13,751 bases of DNA from Pseudomonadota bacterium (GTDB taxonomy: Bacteria; Pseudomonadota; Gammaproteobacteria; Pseudomonadales; Oceanobacteraceae): the NCBI GenBank assembly GCA_023399105.1, contig JAEWQT010000107.1, positions 1 through 13,751 on the forward strand, written 5' to 3'. The notes beneath the pieces are model-generated. The model was not told where the DNA came from. It saw only the letters and a program-made list of their open reading frames with translations, and did not search any database. Within the stretch, counting starts at the first letter, position 1. The number at the start of each line of letters is the position of its first letter. The translations under genes were made by a program, and so were the position numbers. Below are positions 1 through 6,658 of the stretch, in pieces.

Positions 1-2
1 GG

Positions 3-218
3 GTAGAACCCCACGCAGTAAACCCTGGATCGATTAACTCAATAACTCCTGGGATTGATGGGCAGATGGTAACGCTGGTGGCCACATCTGGAACAGTGAC
101 CCTCAACCACGCAACCTCGGGCGGAAACGTTCGCACAAAGTCAGCCGCCGCAGTGTCTGTAACGGACGTTCGGCCAATCACCTTGCTGAGTGTCGGCGGG
201 CGGTGGTGCGAAGTCTAG
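3..218 (+). CDS. Phage tail-fibre/tailspike-like protein, C-terminal fragment
   Basis: An open frame enters from the left edge and stops at TAG 216-218, giving about 71 residues. The fragment reads as short beta strands: PGIDGQMVTLVATSGTVTLN, then GGNVRTKSAAAVSVTDVRP, and finally ITLLSVGGRWCEV. This 'GQ-V-L-ATSGTVTL ... GGNVR ... ITLL-VGGRW-EV' pattern resembles the C-terminal beta-rich tip seen at the end of many phage tail-fibre, tailspike and receptor-binding proteins. The start is outside the window. Assignment rests on this pattern and on the phage genes next to it, so the exact class (fibre, spike or glycosidase) is not resolvable. Confidence 0.55.
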   Translation, partial: VEPHAVNPGSINSITPGIDGQMVTLVATSGTVTLNHATSGGNVRTKSAAAVSVTDVRPITLLSVGGRWCEV

Positions 219-281
219 TGCAGGCCGCGCCGCGTCAGCTGGCGCGCGTGCATGCCGGCTCGTAGGGACGATGATGTGTGA

Positions 282-311
282 GTTGGGGGCGAGATTGTCG
301 TTGCCCCCAAC
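282..311. terminator. Perfect 9-bp GC-rich hairpin between convergent genes
   Basis: GTTGGGGGC (282-290) and GCCCCCAAC (303-311) form a perfect 9-bp stem around a 12-nt loop. It lies about 63 nt beyond the tail-protein stop and about 38 nt beyond the stop of the convergent acyltransferase gene, a natural place for a shared bidirectional terminator. Neither strand has a clear U-tract after the stem, so it is not a textbook intrinsic terminator. It could instead protect a 3' end or be a protein site. The rest of 219-349 shows no gene that I can support. Confidence 0.4.
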
Positions 312-349
312 ATACGGCTTAGCGAATCGCGTTTACCATATTTCTCTAA

Positions 350-2437
350 TTAGAATTGGATGCTGCGATCCATATCGATATTGGTTAAGTCAGACTTAGA
401 TTTGTAGGTTTTATCCGAAATGGCATCCCTTAAATTCAACATGTTCACTAGATGCAAGATTGTTTGCTCAGATAAGTTTCTGCGTATATGGTTGCCATCC
501 ATGTAAATAAATTCGTTGTTTACATAGGTTGTGCATAAATTGCTATCGCAAAGCGTGTCTGTTGGTAGTATTGCGTTTACGTTCGAGTGTTTTTTAGCAA
601 GACGCTCAAGTACGATATTTGTGAGTTTGTGCTGTTTTAGTGTCTCTTTCGAGTTAAGTCCTAGGTAATTAGGGGGGCAAGGCTTGCGAAGTACGTTGCT
701 TGCACTTATTACGGCGCAGGCGGAGTAGTCTTTATTGGGTCGAGGGAAATCCCCGAGGAGGATAACGCGCTTACCTTTTGATGATAATTTTTCTATTATT
801 CTTTCAAGCTCTGATTCGATCAGCCCAGCTCCTATTTCTGCGCTTCGATGGGCGGAATTTTCACCATACAGCGCTTTAGGGTAGCCTGCCCATGCAGAAG
901 CTATAACAATAACTTTTACATCGTCATGCTCCATTATCCATGATAAAAATTTTGCTCTTACCTTGGCGCACTTTTCATTCCCGATCGGCCCTTCTTTCAT
1001 AAGCCTGTTCACGTGTTTGTTGTCAATGAACGGAGCACAGCCTCTTAATACCGCTAGTGAAACTCCTACATCCTTGCCGGTTGAGTTGATTAGAGGCATA
1101 AAGTGTGCGGCATGGCTATCTCCCCAAAGCACTCCTCGCTCTTTGGCCGAGGACCAAGGAGCTCCAATAACACATTTCTCTTTGCTTGTTATATTCTCAG
1201 TGCCGGCATCTGAAGATGGGAAAGGGCATTTCCAGCCCCACATAATGCCTTTTCCAGAAACTGCCTTTGCTTGTTCGGGAATCCTGCTTGGGAATCCTTC
1301 ATAAAAAAGGAAAGAATACGATGCGGCGCAAATGGCCGCGATGGAAAAGAAACTTACAGCTAAAGCCTTTGGTTTACTAATATTGGCGTACCTGATAGGG
1401 TTTTCTATAAGGCGGTATGTCGTGTATGAAATTGCTACAGAGACTGCAAAAAGTAGAAATGCTTCAGTAAGCGTAAGCGTATCAGCTCCGCTGTATGTCT
1501 TGTAGAAAACAATTATCGGCCAGTGCCATAAGTAAAGGGAGTATGATATTCTCCCAAAGAAAACGAATGGTTTGATTGATAGGGTTGAGGATGTTATGTT
1601 TTTTGTCATTCCCCCAATGATTAGAAGAGCTGCCCCTATGCATGGGTATAGAGCGTTGATGCCTGGAAATGAACTCTCCTTGCTGATTAATGCGAAGCCT
1701 AGGCTAATGAATGCTAACCCGATTACGCTAATTACTGAAGCGCTCAGTCGGCTGATTCTAATTTCATAATTAATGATTATCACGGCAGCTATTGCGCCGC
1801 ATAGCAGTTCCCAAGCCCTGTTGTGTAGCAAGTAAAATGCAGCTTTCGGATCAATTTGTAGGTAGATCTGTGCGGATATAAATGACGCTACCGCTAGCGA
1901 TGACATGAAAGCAATTCTTGAGATTCTGCCTTTTAGCAGAAAAATGCAAAGCATCATCAGTAGGGGCCAGAAAATATAGAACTGCTCCTCAACTGCAAGT
2001 GACCATGTGTGCAGGAGTGGTAGCGCTTCAGATGGGCCGTCGAAATACCCAGTATTCATCCAGAAAAATATATTAGACGTGAAGATTCCGGCGTAGAATG
2101 CACTGTTTGCAAATGCTAAAAGCTCTCCTGGCATTAGGAAAGTATATGCGGCGATCATTGAGGATATAATTACAAGAAATAGATTTGGTAGAATGCGTTT
2201 TGCTCGTCTTTCATAAAATCTTGTTATAGAGAATCTTTCCTCTATAAGTTCTTTGTATATTATTCCGGTGATAAGAAATCCGGATATAACAAAGAAGACG
2301 TCTACCCCAGTAAAGCCCCCCGGTATTGCGTTCGGTAGTAAATGAAATATAACTACAGATAAGACTGCAATTGCCCTCAGCCCATCGATGTCTTGCCTGT
2401 AATCGGCTTTTAAAGTTGATTTTTTTTCTTGCGACAC
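350..2437 (-). CDS. O-antigen acyltransferase, OafA/YrhL family with C-terminal SGNH domain
   Basis: A 695-residue membrane acyltransferase predicted to add acetyl or another acyl group to O-antigen or other surface sugars. The N-terminal two thirds is an acyltransferase-3 domain: 'DIDGLRAIAVLSVVIFH' (catalytic-type His near residue 32), the 'FFVISGF' segment, 'LLHTWSLAVEEQFY', and about ten hydrophobic helices. The last third is a periplasmic SGNH hydrolase-like domain, with 'GDSH' near residue 440 and the closing 'DGNHI' near residue 650, so catalytic residues appear intact. The start is GTG at 2435-2437, preceded by AAGGA at 7-nt spacing. It runs opposite to the flanking phage genes and is markedly AT-rich compared with both prophage and host genes, which indicates a recently acquired cargo gene for lysogenic serotype conversion. 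The upstream region (2438-2530) is AT-rich and may hold its own promoter. The sugar target is not deducible. Confidence 0.9.
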   Translation of the reverse strand: MSQEKKSTLKADYRQDIDGLRAIAVLSVVIFHLLPNAIPGGFTGVDVFFVISGFLITGIIYKELIEERFSITRFYERRAKRILPNLFLVIISSMIAAYTFLMPGELLAFANSAFYAGIFTSNIFFWMNTGYFDGPSEALPLLHTWSLAVEEQFYIFWPLLMMLCIFLLKGRISRIAFMSSLAVASFISAQIYLQIDPKAAFYLLHNRAWELLCGAIAAVIIINYEIRISRLSASVISVIGLAFISLGFALISKESSFPGINALYPCIGAALLIIGGMTKNITSSTLSIKPFVFFGRISYSLYLWHWPIIVFYKTYSGADTLTLTEAFLLFAVSVAISYTTYRLIENPIRYANISKPKALAVSFFSIAAICAASYSFLFYEGFPSRIPEQAKAVSGKGIMWGWKCPFPSSDAGTENITSKEKCVIGAPWSSAKERGVLWGDSHAAHFMPLINSTGKDVGVSLAVLRGCAPFIDNKHVNRLMKEGPIGNEKCAKVRAKFLSWIMEHDDVKVIVIASAWAGYPKALYGENSAHRSAEIGAGLIESELERIIEKLSSKGKRVILLGDFPRPNKDYSACAVISASNVLRKPCPPNYLGLNSKETLKQHKLTNIVLERLAKKHSNVNAILPTDTLCDSNLCTTYVNNEFIYMDGNHIRRNLSEQTILHLVNMLNLRDAISDKTYKSKSDLTNIDMDRSIQF

Positions 2438-2576
2438 AGCCCGATCCTTCGTAAATAAAGCGCTAATAATACCACATGAGAATTGTTAAATCCATTTCCG
2501 GGCAGTGTCCAGGCTATAGGTCCCTACCAATGCGACCAGTACGCGCAGTATGAGTTATTTTACCTTTGGAAAACCC

Positions 2577-3047
2577 ATGATTGAACGAATCTGCGCCTAG
2601 GCCATCGCCTCGGCGCTAAAACTGCTGCCCGCGAAAATGACCAGCCCAGAAGCCGAGGTGATGCTGCTCGCCATCGGCCTGCAAGAATCCCGACTGACCC
2701 ATCGCCGCCAGATCGGCGGGCCGGCGCGCGGACTGCTCCAGTTCGAGCTGGGCGGAGGCGTGCGCGGCGTGCTGCGCCATCGCTCCAGTCGTGAGCATGC
2801 GCAAGCGGTTTGCCGTGCCCGCGACGTCATCGCGACCGAGAGCGCCGTCTATGCCGCGCTTGAGCATGACGACGTGCTGGCCATGGCCTTCGGTCGCCTG
2901 CTGCTATGGACTGATCCTAAAGCGCTGCCAGCGCTAGGTGACGAGCAGGCTGCTTGGGATCTGTACTTGCGGACGTGGCGCCCGGGCAAGCCTCACCGGC
3001 ACACCTGGGACGCGCTGTATGCAAAGGCGCTGGAGGCTGTCGAATGA
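2577..3047 (+). pseudogene. Phage lytic-transglycosylase-like protein, interrupted by an early stop
   Basis: The frame opens with ATG at 2577 (MIERICA), hits TAG at 2598-2600 (codon 8), then continues without a break as AIASALKLLPAKMTSPEAEV to TGA at 3045-3047. The body carries 'LLAIGLQES', resembling the catalytic Glu region of SLT-type muramidases, then 'HRRQIGGPARGLLQFE', 'RLLLWTDP' and 'WRPGKPHRHTW', a pattern I recognise from a small protein placed just before Rz in Pseudomonas-type prophages. Residues just after the stop fit that family's N-terminus, so the TAG looks like a nonsense mutation (for example CAG to TAG). A 136-residue product could start at ATG 2637, but no Shine-Dalgarno sequence precedes it. 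The gene overlaps Rz by ATGA. Family naming is tentative; the in-frame stop is directly visible. Confidence 0.65.
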
Positions 3048-3577
3048 TCGTCCTACTCAAGCAGTACAAGCTGACCGCCGCAGGAGTCGCTGTGCTTGCG
3101 CTGATGGCGCTTTCTGCTGCCGGCGCGTGGCAGTGGCAGGGGAACGCCTAAGGCAAGCGCCTTGCGGATCAGGCGAAGGCTCACGAGACATTCCTGCGCC
3201 AGGTTGCCGAGGCCAATGCCGCGGTGATCCTCAAGCAGCAGGCCGATCGCCTTGCGCTCGAGCAGCGCCTGGCCAAGGCCGACCAACAATCAACCGAGAA
3301 ACTGAACCATGCACTCACCGAAAACGATCGCCTTGAGCGCCTGTATAGCTCTGCTGATGATGAGCGCCGCCGGCTGCGAATCGACGTCAAGATTGCCCGA
3401 GCCGACGCCATCGTGTCCGCCGCCCCCAGCGCCGGCAGCGTGGGCGATGCAGCCAGCGTCGAACTCAGTGCAGCAGCTGGATCAGCTGTTTGGGATATCC
3501 GCCGAGGAATGATCGATGACCAGGAGAAGCTGGCCTATCTGCAGGAGTGGGCGCGTGAAGTAACGAAGGGGAATTGA
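3044..3577 (+). pseudogene. Rz-like inner-membrane spanin, broken by an internal TAA
   Basis: Starts at ATG 3044, overlapping the previous stop (ATGA). It encodes MIVLLKQYKL, then one transmembrane helix at about residues 12-31 (AAGVAVLALMALSAAGAWQW). It is interrupted by TAA at 3149-3151 (codon 36), after which the same frame runs on as GKRLADQAKAHETFLRQVAE and a long charged coiled coil to TGA 3575-3577. One helix followed by a periplasmic coiled coil is the Rz (i-spanin) design, and full length would be about 177 residues. An A-for-C/T change in a Tyr codon would produce the stop. An internal ATG at 3224 could restart, but that product would lack the membrane anchor. Without Rz, the nested Rz1 has no partner for fusing inner and outer membranes at lysis. 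Confidence 0.75.
3309..3512 (+). CDS. Rz1-like outer-membrane spanin lipoprotein, nested in Rz
   Basis: A 67-residue product encoded entirely inside the Rz gene in the +1 frame, the classic embedded Rz/Rz1 arrangement. A signal peptide (MHSPKTIALSACIALLMM) leads to the lipobox SAAGC with Cys23 as the predicted lipidated residue. A proline-rich stretch follows (PEPTPSCPPPPAPAAW), which is typical of o-spanins. Known role: the lipoprotein sits in the outer membrane and pairs with Rz across the periplasm to fuse membranes in the last step of phage lysis. The frame is intact here, although its partner is interrupted upstream at 3149-3151, so it is probably without function in lysis. Confidence 0.85.
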   Translation: MHSPKTIALSACIALLMMSAAGCESTSRLPEPTPSCPPPPAPAAWAMQPASNSVQQLDQLFGISAEE

Positions 3578-3602
3578 GATTGCCCGGACGGGCGAGGAGG
3601 GG

Positions 3603-3647
3603 CGGTAGTTCGTGCGCAAAACCTCCTATGGAGGCCGCATTCTACCG
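3603..3647. terminator. Nested three-helix hairpin after the lysis genes
   Basis: Three stacked inverted repeats share one axis: CGGTAG (3603-3608) with CTACCG (3642-3647), TGCG (3613-3616) with CGCA (3636-3639), and CCTCC (3622-3626) with GGAGG (3630-3634) around a 3-nt loop. The outer helix could extend by two G-U pairs. It lies 26 nt after the Rz stop, at the end of the prophage late genes, so transcription termination or 3'-end protection is the likeliest role. It lacks a clear U-tract. A smaller GCCC/GGGC dyad sits at 3581-3592. Confidence 0.4.
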
Positions 3648-3740
3648 TTTGCAAAACCACAGAAAAGTTCTTATTTTGCCAGTTCGGATAGGTGCTGTTT
3701 TCTTTTTGAATCAATAGTTTAGCTGCGATATGCGGCTAAC

Positions 3741-3785
3741 ATGGGGTGCAAGGGGTCGAGTGTTCGAATCACTCCGTCCCGACCA
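3741..3785 (+). other. attR scar: orphan 3' part of tRNA-Pro(GGG)
   Basis: The sequence reads as the 3' half of a tRNA. There is an anticodon loop ATGGGGT (3741-3747, anticodon GGG), a 3' anticodon stem (GCAAG), a variable loop, and a perfect T arm: GAGTG (3758-3762), loop TTCGAAT, CACTC (3770-3774). The acceptor strand CGTCCCG follows, then discriminator A and encoded CCA (3783-3785). Upstream there is no D arm and no matching 5' acceptor strand (CGGGACG), and the 5' anticodon stem pairs only partly. Integrases commonly use tRNA 3' halves as attachment cores, so this is best read as the distal attachment site. The core probably begins at the anticodon loop and the intact tRNA should flank the other end of the prophage. 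Confidence 0.8.
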
Positions 3786-3928
3786 ATTTTCTTCTGATTA
3801 TCTCCGTTTATTACGTCTTTCCCAAACACGTCCGCATCTTTTGCAGTTTTGTTTTTATTATTCCGGGCAATCCGCTTTCAGGTGCTGGCTTTTCGATGTC
3901 AGGCAGTTCATTTCTGAGGCCTGCCTTC

Positions 3929-3934
3929 TATAAT
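3929..3934 (+). promoter_or_regulatory. Candidate -10 box (TATAAT) upstream of lapG
   Basis: A perfect TATAAT lies 36 nt before the lapG ATG, on the host side of the attachment scar. Only a poor -35 match (TTCATT at 3907-3912, 16-bp spacer) is visible. If real, lapG-lapD has its own promoter that survived the prophage insertion. Confidence 0.4.
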
Positions 3935-3969
3935 GCGGATATGAAATATCCATCCTTTTATACGCTGAT

Positions 3970-4683
3970 ATGCTGCTGACTGAGCCGGTGCCGACCGGGA
4001 AGTCTTATCGCCGTGCGCTGTGGCCGCTGCTGATCGGCTGGATATTGTCTTTTTTTTCTCCGAGCTCGCTGACACAACTGGATATCCGCTTTGCCCAGCT
4101 GCAGCGTCTGGCAGGAGAGCGCTTTCCGGAAGCGTTGCCGCGCATCACCGGCTGGCAGCAGTTACTGAGCAGCAGCCGCGGCCTGTCTGAAGCTGAGCAG
4201 CTGAAGCGTGTGAATGCCTTTTTTCATCAGCAGATCCGTTACCGTACCGACGCGGCACTGTATGGTGAGGCTGATTACTGGGCCACGCCGCTGGAGACAC
4301 TGGGCCATGGTCTGGGCGATTGCGAAGACTGGGCCATCGCCCAGTATGTGAGTTTGCGTCAGCTGGGCATCGCCGATGACAAGCTTCGCCTGATTTATGT
4401 CCGCGCCCGTATTGGCGGCCCATCCAGCAGCCTGTCAGAGGCGCATATGGTGCTGGGCTATTACGCCACGCCTGCGTCGCAGCCGCTGATTCTCGACAGT
4501 CTGGTCAGCAGCGTGCAGAAAGCCGCTGACCGTACGGATCTGACGCCGGTTTTCAGCTTTAACAGCGCGGGATTGTGGGCCGGGCAGGGGGTGCAGAAAG
4601 CCAATGCCAGCCCCACCGCACGCTTGTCGCGTTGGCGCAGCGTGCTGGACAGAATGCAGGCGGAAGGCGTGGTCTTCCGGTGA
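3970..4683 (+). CDS. lapG: LapG: periplasmic calcium-dependent cysteine protease
   Basis: A 237-residue bacterial transglutaminase-like cysteine proteinase. In Pseudomonas it cleaves the N-terminus of the adhesin LapA when c-di-GMP is low and so releases the cells from surfaces. An N-terminal hydrophobic segment (about residues 17-29) should target it to the periplasm. The catalytic triad is visible: Cys118 in 'GLGDCEDWAIAQY', His159 in 'EAHMVLGYY' and Asp176 in 'LILDSL'. The acidic residues flanking the Cys (Asp117, Glu119) match the calcium-binding residues described for P. fluorescens LapG. The chosen ATG has a poor Shine-Dalgarno; no better upstream start is in frame. lapD follows after 31 nt in the same direction, the standard lapG-lapD pairing. 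Its likely substrate starts at 13493 in this window. Confidence 0.93.
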   Translation: MLLTEPVPTGKSYRRALWPLLIGWILSFFSPSSLTQLDIRFAQLQRLAGERFPEALPRITGWQQLLSSSRGLSEAEQLKRVNAFFHQQIRYRTDAALYGEADYWATPLETLGHGLGDCEDWAIAQYVSLRQLGIADDKLRLIYVRARIGGPSSSLSEAHMVLGYYATPASQPLILDSLVSSVQKAADRTDLTPVFSFNSAGLWAGQGVQKANASPTARLSRWRSVLDRMQAEGVVFR

Positions 4684-4714
4684 ATCATGAACAGAAACAG
4701 CAGGGTAGCCTGAT

Positions 4715-6658
4715 ATGTCGTTAACCAAACAGCTGTGGCTCGCCATTGCGGTGCTTATTTCGCTGGCTTTTGCCAGTGGCTTTGTCATCAGCAGTTTTAA
4801 TGCGCGTAATTATTACGCTGAGCAGTTGCGGGTCAAAAACATTGATAACGCAACGACGCTGGCGCTGACGCTGGGGCAGATGGAGAAAGATCCGGTCTCG
4901 GTTGAGCTGTTACTGGCCGCGCAGTTTGATTCTGGCCATTATCGCCGGATTCGTCTGGTCGGGGCGGACGATACTGAGCTGGTGCTGAAAGAAAACACCG
5001 ATGTGGGGCAGGCTGTGCCGGGCTGGTTTGCGCAACTGATCGGTTTTGATATTCCGGCGGGGGTCGCGCAGGTGCAGGATGGCTGGAATCTGTACGGTAC
5101 GCTGTATGTGGAAAGTCAGAGTGACTATGCACTGGCTGCGCTGTGGCGGGTGTCGATCCGGCTGCTGTTCTGGTTTGCGCTGATTGCTCTGGGCTGTGGT
5201 CTGGCCGGCAGCCTGTTCCTGCGCCGGATCAGTCGTCCGCTGGACCGGGTTGTAGAACAGGCCGAAGCCATCGGCGAGCGCCGTTTTATTACCAGCAGTG
5301 AGCCGGGCACGCTTGAGTTCCGGCGTCTGGTCCGGGCCATGAACCGTCTGGCTGACCGTGTCCGCGGCATGCTCGAAACCGAGGCCCGGCGGCTGGATGA
5401 AATCCGTCGTAAGACACAGCTGGATGAGGTCACCGGGGTGGCCAACCGCGGGCATTTCTTCAGCTTTCTCGACAGCCGCCTCACGCTGGCGGAGCAGACT
5501 TGTCAGGATGCGTTGCTGTTGCTGCGTGTGACCGATCTGGCTGGTCTTAACCGCGAGCTGGGCCGGGCCGGTGCCGATCAGTGGTTGCGCGAGGTGATTC
5601 AGGTGTGCCGGGAAGTACTGGATCAGCACCGCAACATGTTCTCCGAATATCAGCCGGGGCGTCTGAACGGTACCGATCTTGCCCTGCTCATTCAGGATGC
5701 CACGGCTCTGGAGGAGATCAGTGAAGCGCTGCTGGCCGGGCTGCAGCGCCGGTGCAGCCTGCCGGGAGATGAGCTGCCGCTGAATCTGGTCGGCCGTTAC
5801 TATCATAATGGTGAGTCACGGTCGGCTTTACTGGCGGGACTCGATCAGATGATGGCGGATCTGGAACAGTTTCCGGGGCGCCGTCTGCATCTGGCCGGCG
5901 ATCAGCCGTCTGAGCTGCTGTTTAATACGGCAGCGGAGTGGCAGCAGGCCTTACAGGAAGCACTGGCTGAGCACCGGGTAATGATCCATTGCTATCCGGT
6001 GCTGGCTATGAACGGCACGGTGCTGCAGCAGGAGGCTATGCTGCGGCTGGAACTGAAAGGTCAGGCGTATCCTGCGGGAGCGGTGATTGGCTGGGCCAGG
6101 CGTCTGGGGATGCTGCCAGAGCTGGATGTGCAGGTAACGCGGCTGGCGTTGCAGGCTGCGGCCCAGCAGCGTGGTACGGTGGCGGTGAACCTGTCGGCGG
6201 CGGCCTTGCTGACGGCCAGCAGTTATCTGCAACTGGTGAATCTGTTACAGGAAGCGGGTCCTGCCCGTTGTGCCGGTCTGGCGTTTGAGCTGGATGAGAG
6301 TGTGGCAGTGCGTGAGCCGGTGGCTGTGGCCAACTTTGTGGCGGTGGTGAAACGCTGCGGTGCTGCAGTGGGGCTGCAGGCGGCGGGTAGTCATCTGGGG
6401 GATATTGCCGATCTGGAGCGGCTGGGTCTCGATTATCTTAAAATCGAAGCTGCGCTGGTGCAGTCCAGTGCCCAGCCCGCGGCACAGGCTTTGCTGCGTG
6501 GCGTCTGCAAGCTGGGGCACTCGCTCGGGTGTGTGCTGATTGCAGAGGGTGTGCAGGCGGATATGAATGCCGCACAGCTGCGTGAGATTGGCTTTGATGC
6601 CCTGACCGGGCCGGGTGCTGCGCAGGCCTTACAGGCGGGAGAATCAGGGGAGGATTAA
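4715..6658 (+). CDS. lapD: LapD: inner-membrane c-di-GMP receptor controlling LapG
   Basis: A 647-residue inside-out signalling protein of the usual LapD length. It has an N-terminal helix (about 5-27) and a periplasmic LapD/MoxY-type domain (about 28-145) with Trp124 in 'DGWNLYG', matching the Trp that contacts LapG in P. fluorescens. A second helix (about 150-168), a HAMP domain (about 169-222), a GGDEF-like domain (about 235-395) and an EAL-like domain (about 405-640) follow. Both enzymatic domains are degenerate: the GGDEF site reads 'GRLNGTDLA' and the EAL motif reads 'EAMLR', with the metal-site loop as 'QAAGSHLG'. It should therefore bind c-di-GMP without making or cleaving it. When bound it captures LapG in the periplasm and prevents adhesin cleavage. 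Its last 15 bp overlap the convergent gene ending at 6644. Confidence 0.95.
   Translation: MSLTKQLWLAIAVLISLAFASGFVISSFNARNYYAEQLRVKNIDNATTLALTLGQMEKDPVSVELLLAAQFDSGHYRRIRLVGADDTELVLKENTDVGQAVPGWFAQLIGFDIPAGVAQVQDGWNLYGTLYVESQSDYALAALWRVSIRLLFWFALIALGCGLAGSLFLRRISRPLDRVVEQAEAIGERRFITSSEPGTLEFRRLVRAMNRLADRVRGMLETEARRLDEIRRKTQLDEVTGVANRGHFFSFLDSRLTLAEQTCQDALLLLRVTDLAGLNRELGRAGADQWLREVIQVCREVLDQHRNMFSEYQPGRLNGTDLALLIQDATALEEISEALLAGLQRRCSLPGDELPLNLVGRYYHNGESRSALLAGLDQMMADLEQFPGRRLHLAGDQPSELLFNTAAEWQQALQEALAEHRVMIHCYPVLAMNGTVLQQEAMLRLELKGQAYPAGAVIGWARRLGMLPELDVQVTRLALQAAAQQRGTVAVNLSAAALLTASSYLQLVNLLQEAGPARCAGLAFELDESVAVREPVAVANFVAVVKRCGAAVGLQAAGSHLGDIADLERLGLDYLKIEAALVQSSAQPAAQALLRGVCKLGHSLGCVLIAEGVQADMNAAQLREIGFDALTGPGAAQALQAGESGED

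Larger units (their letters stand above)
1..3785. mobile_element. Right end of a degraded prophage, integrated at tRNA-Pro
   Basis: This stretch holds tail-fibre-like, acyltransferase-cargo and lysis-module genes, and ends in a partial tRNA-Pro 3' sequence. Beyond that point the genes become chromosomal (lapG, lapD). The gene order of tail protein, O-antigen modifier, lysis genes and attachment site is usual for the late end of temperate phages. Two lysis genes carry in-frame stops, so this end looks inactivated. The left end of the element, with its integrase and the intact tRNA, is outside the window. That it is a prophage rather than a phage-derived tailocin or satellite is inferred; the attachment scar favours an integrated prophage. 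Confidence 0.8.
3578..3969. other. Non-coding junction between prophage and host
   Basis: This 392-bp stretch contains no gene that I can support. In order it holds: the small GC dyad and nested hairpin just after Rz; an 8-mer GCAAAACC repeated at 3616-3623 and 3651-3658; an AT-rich phage-side segment (about 3660-3735); the orphan tRNA-Pro 3' end (3741-3785); and about 180 bp of host-side DNA leading into lapG with a TATAAT box. Open frames crossing it (for example 3730-3933 and 3746-3979) run through the tRNA remnant, lack ribosome binding sites and match nothing recognisable. Confidence 0.6.

Noticed and set aside
190..399. 69-residue plus-strand frame between the tail fragment and the acyltransferase
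   Set aside because: It overlaps the end of both flanking genes, spans the 282-311 hairpin, lacks a ribosome binding site and looks compositionally random.
3721..3785. Functional tRNA-Pro gene
   Set aside because: Only the half from the anticodon loop to CCA is present. No D arm or 5' acceptor strand complementary to CGTCCCG exists upstream, so it cannot fold into a complete tRNA.
3730..3979. Two plus-strand frames (67 and 77 residues) crossing the tRNA remnant
   Set aside because: They read through the tRNA-Pro 3' sequence and the lapG promoter region, with no Shine-Dalgarno and no family resemblance.
4910..5806. 298-residue open frame on the minus strand inside lapD
   Set aside because: It lies fully antisense to the well-supported lapD gene, has a low-complexity Gln/Pro/His-rich translation typical of a shadow frame, and shows no recognisable domain.
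4715..6658. Active diguanylate cyclase and phosphodiesterase
   Set aside because: The GGDEF and EAL catalytic motifs are both degenerate, and the periplasmic domain and lapG linkage fit the LapD receptor.
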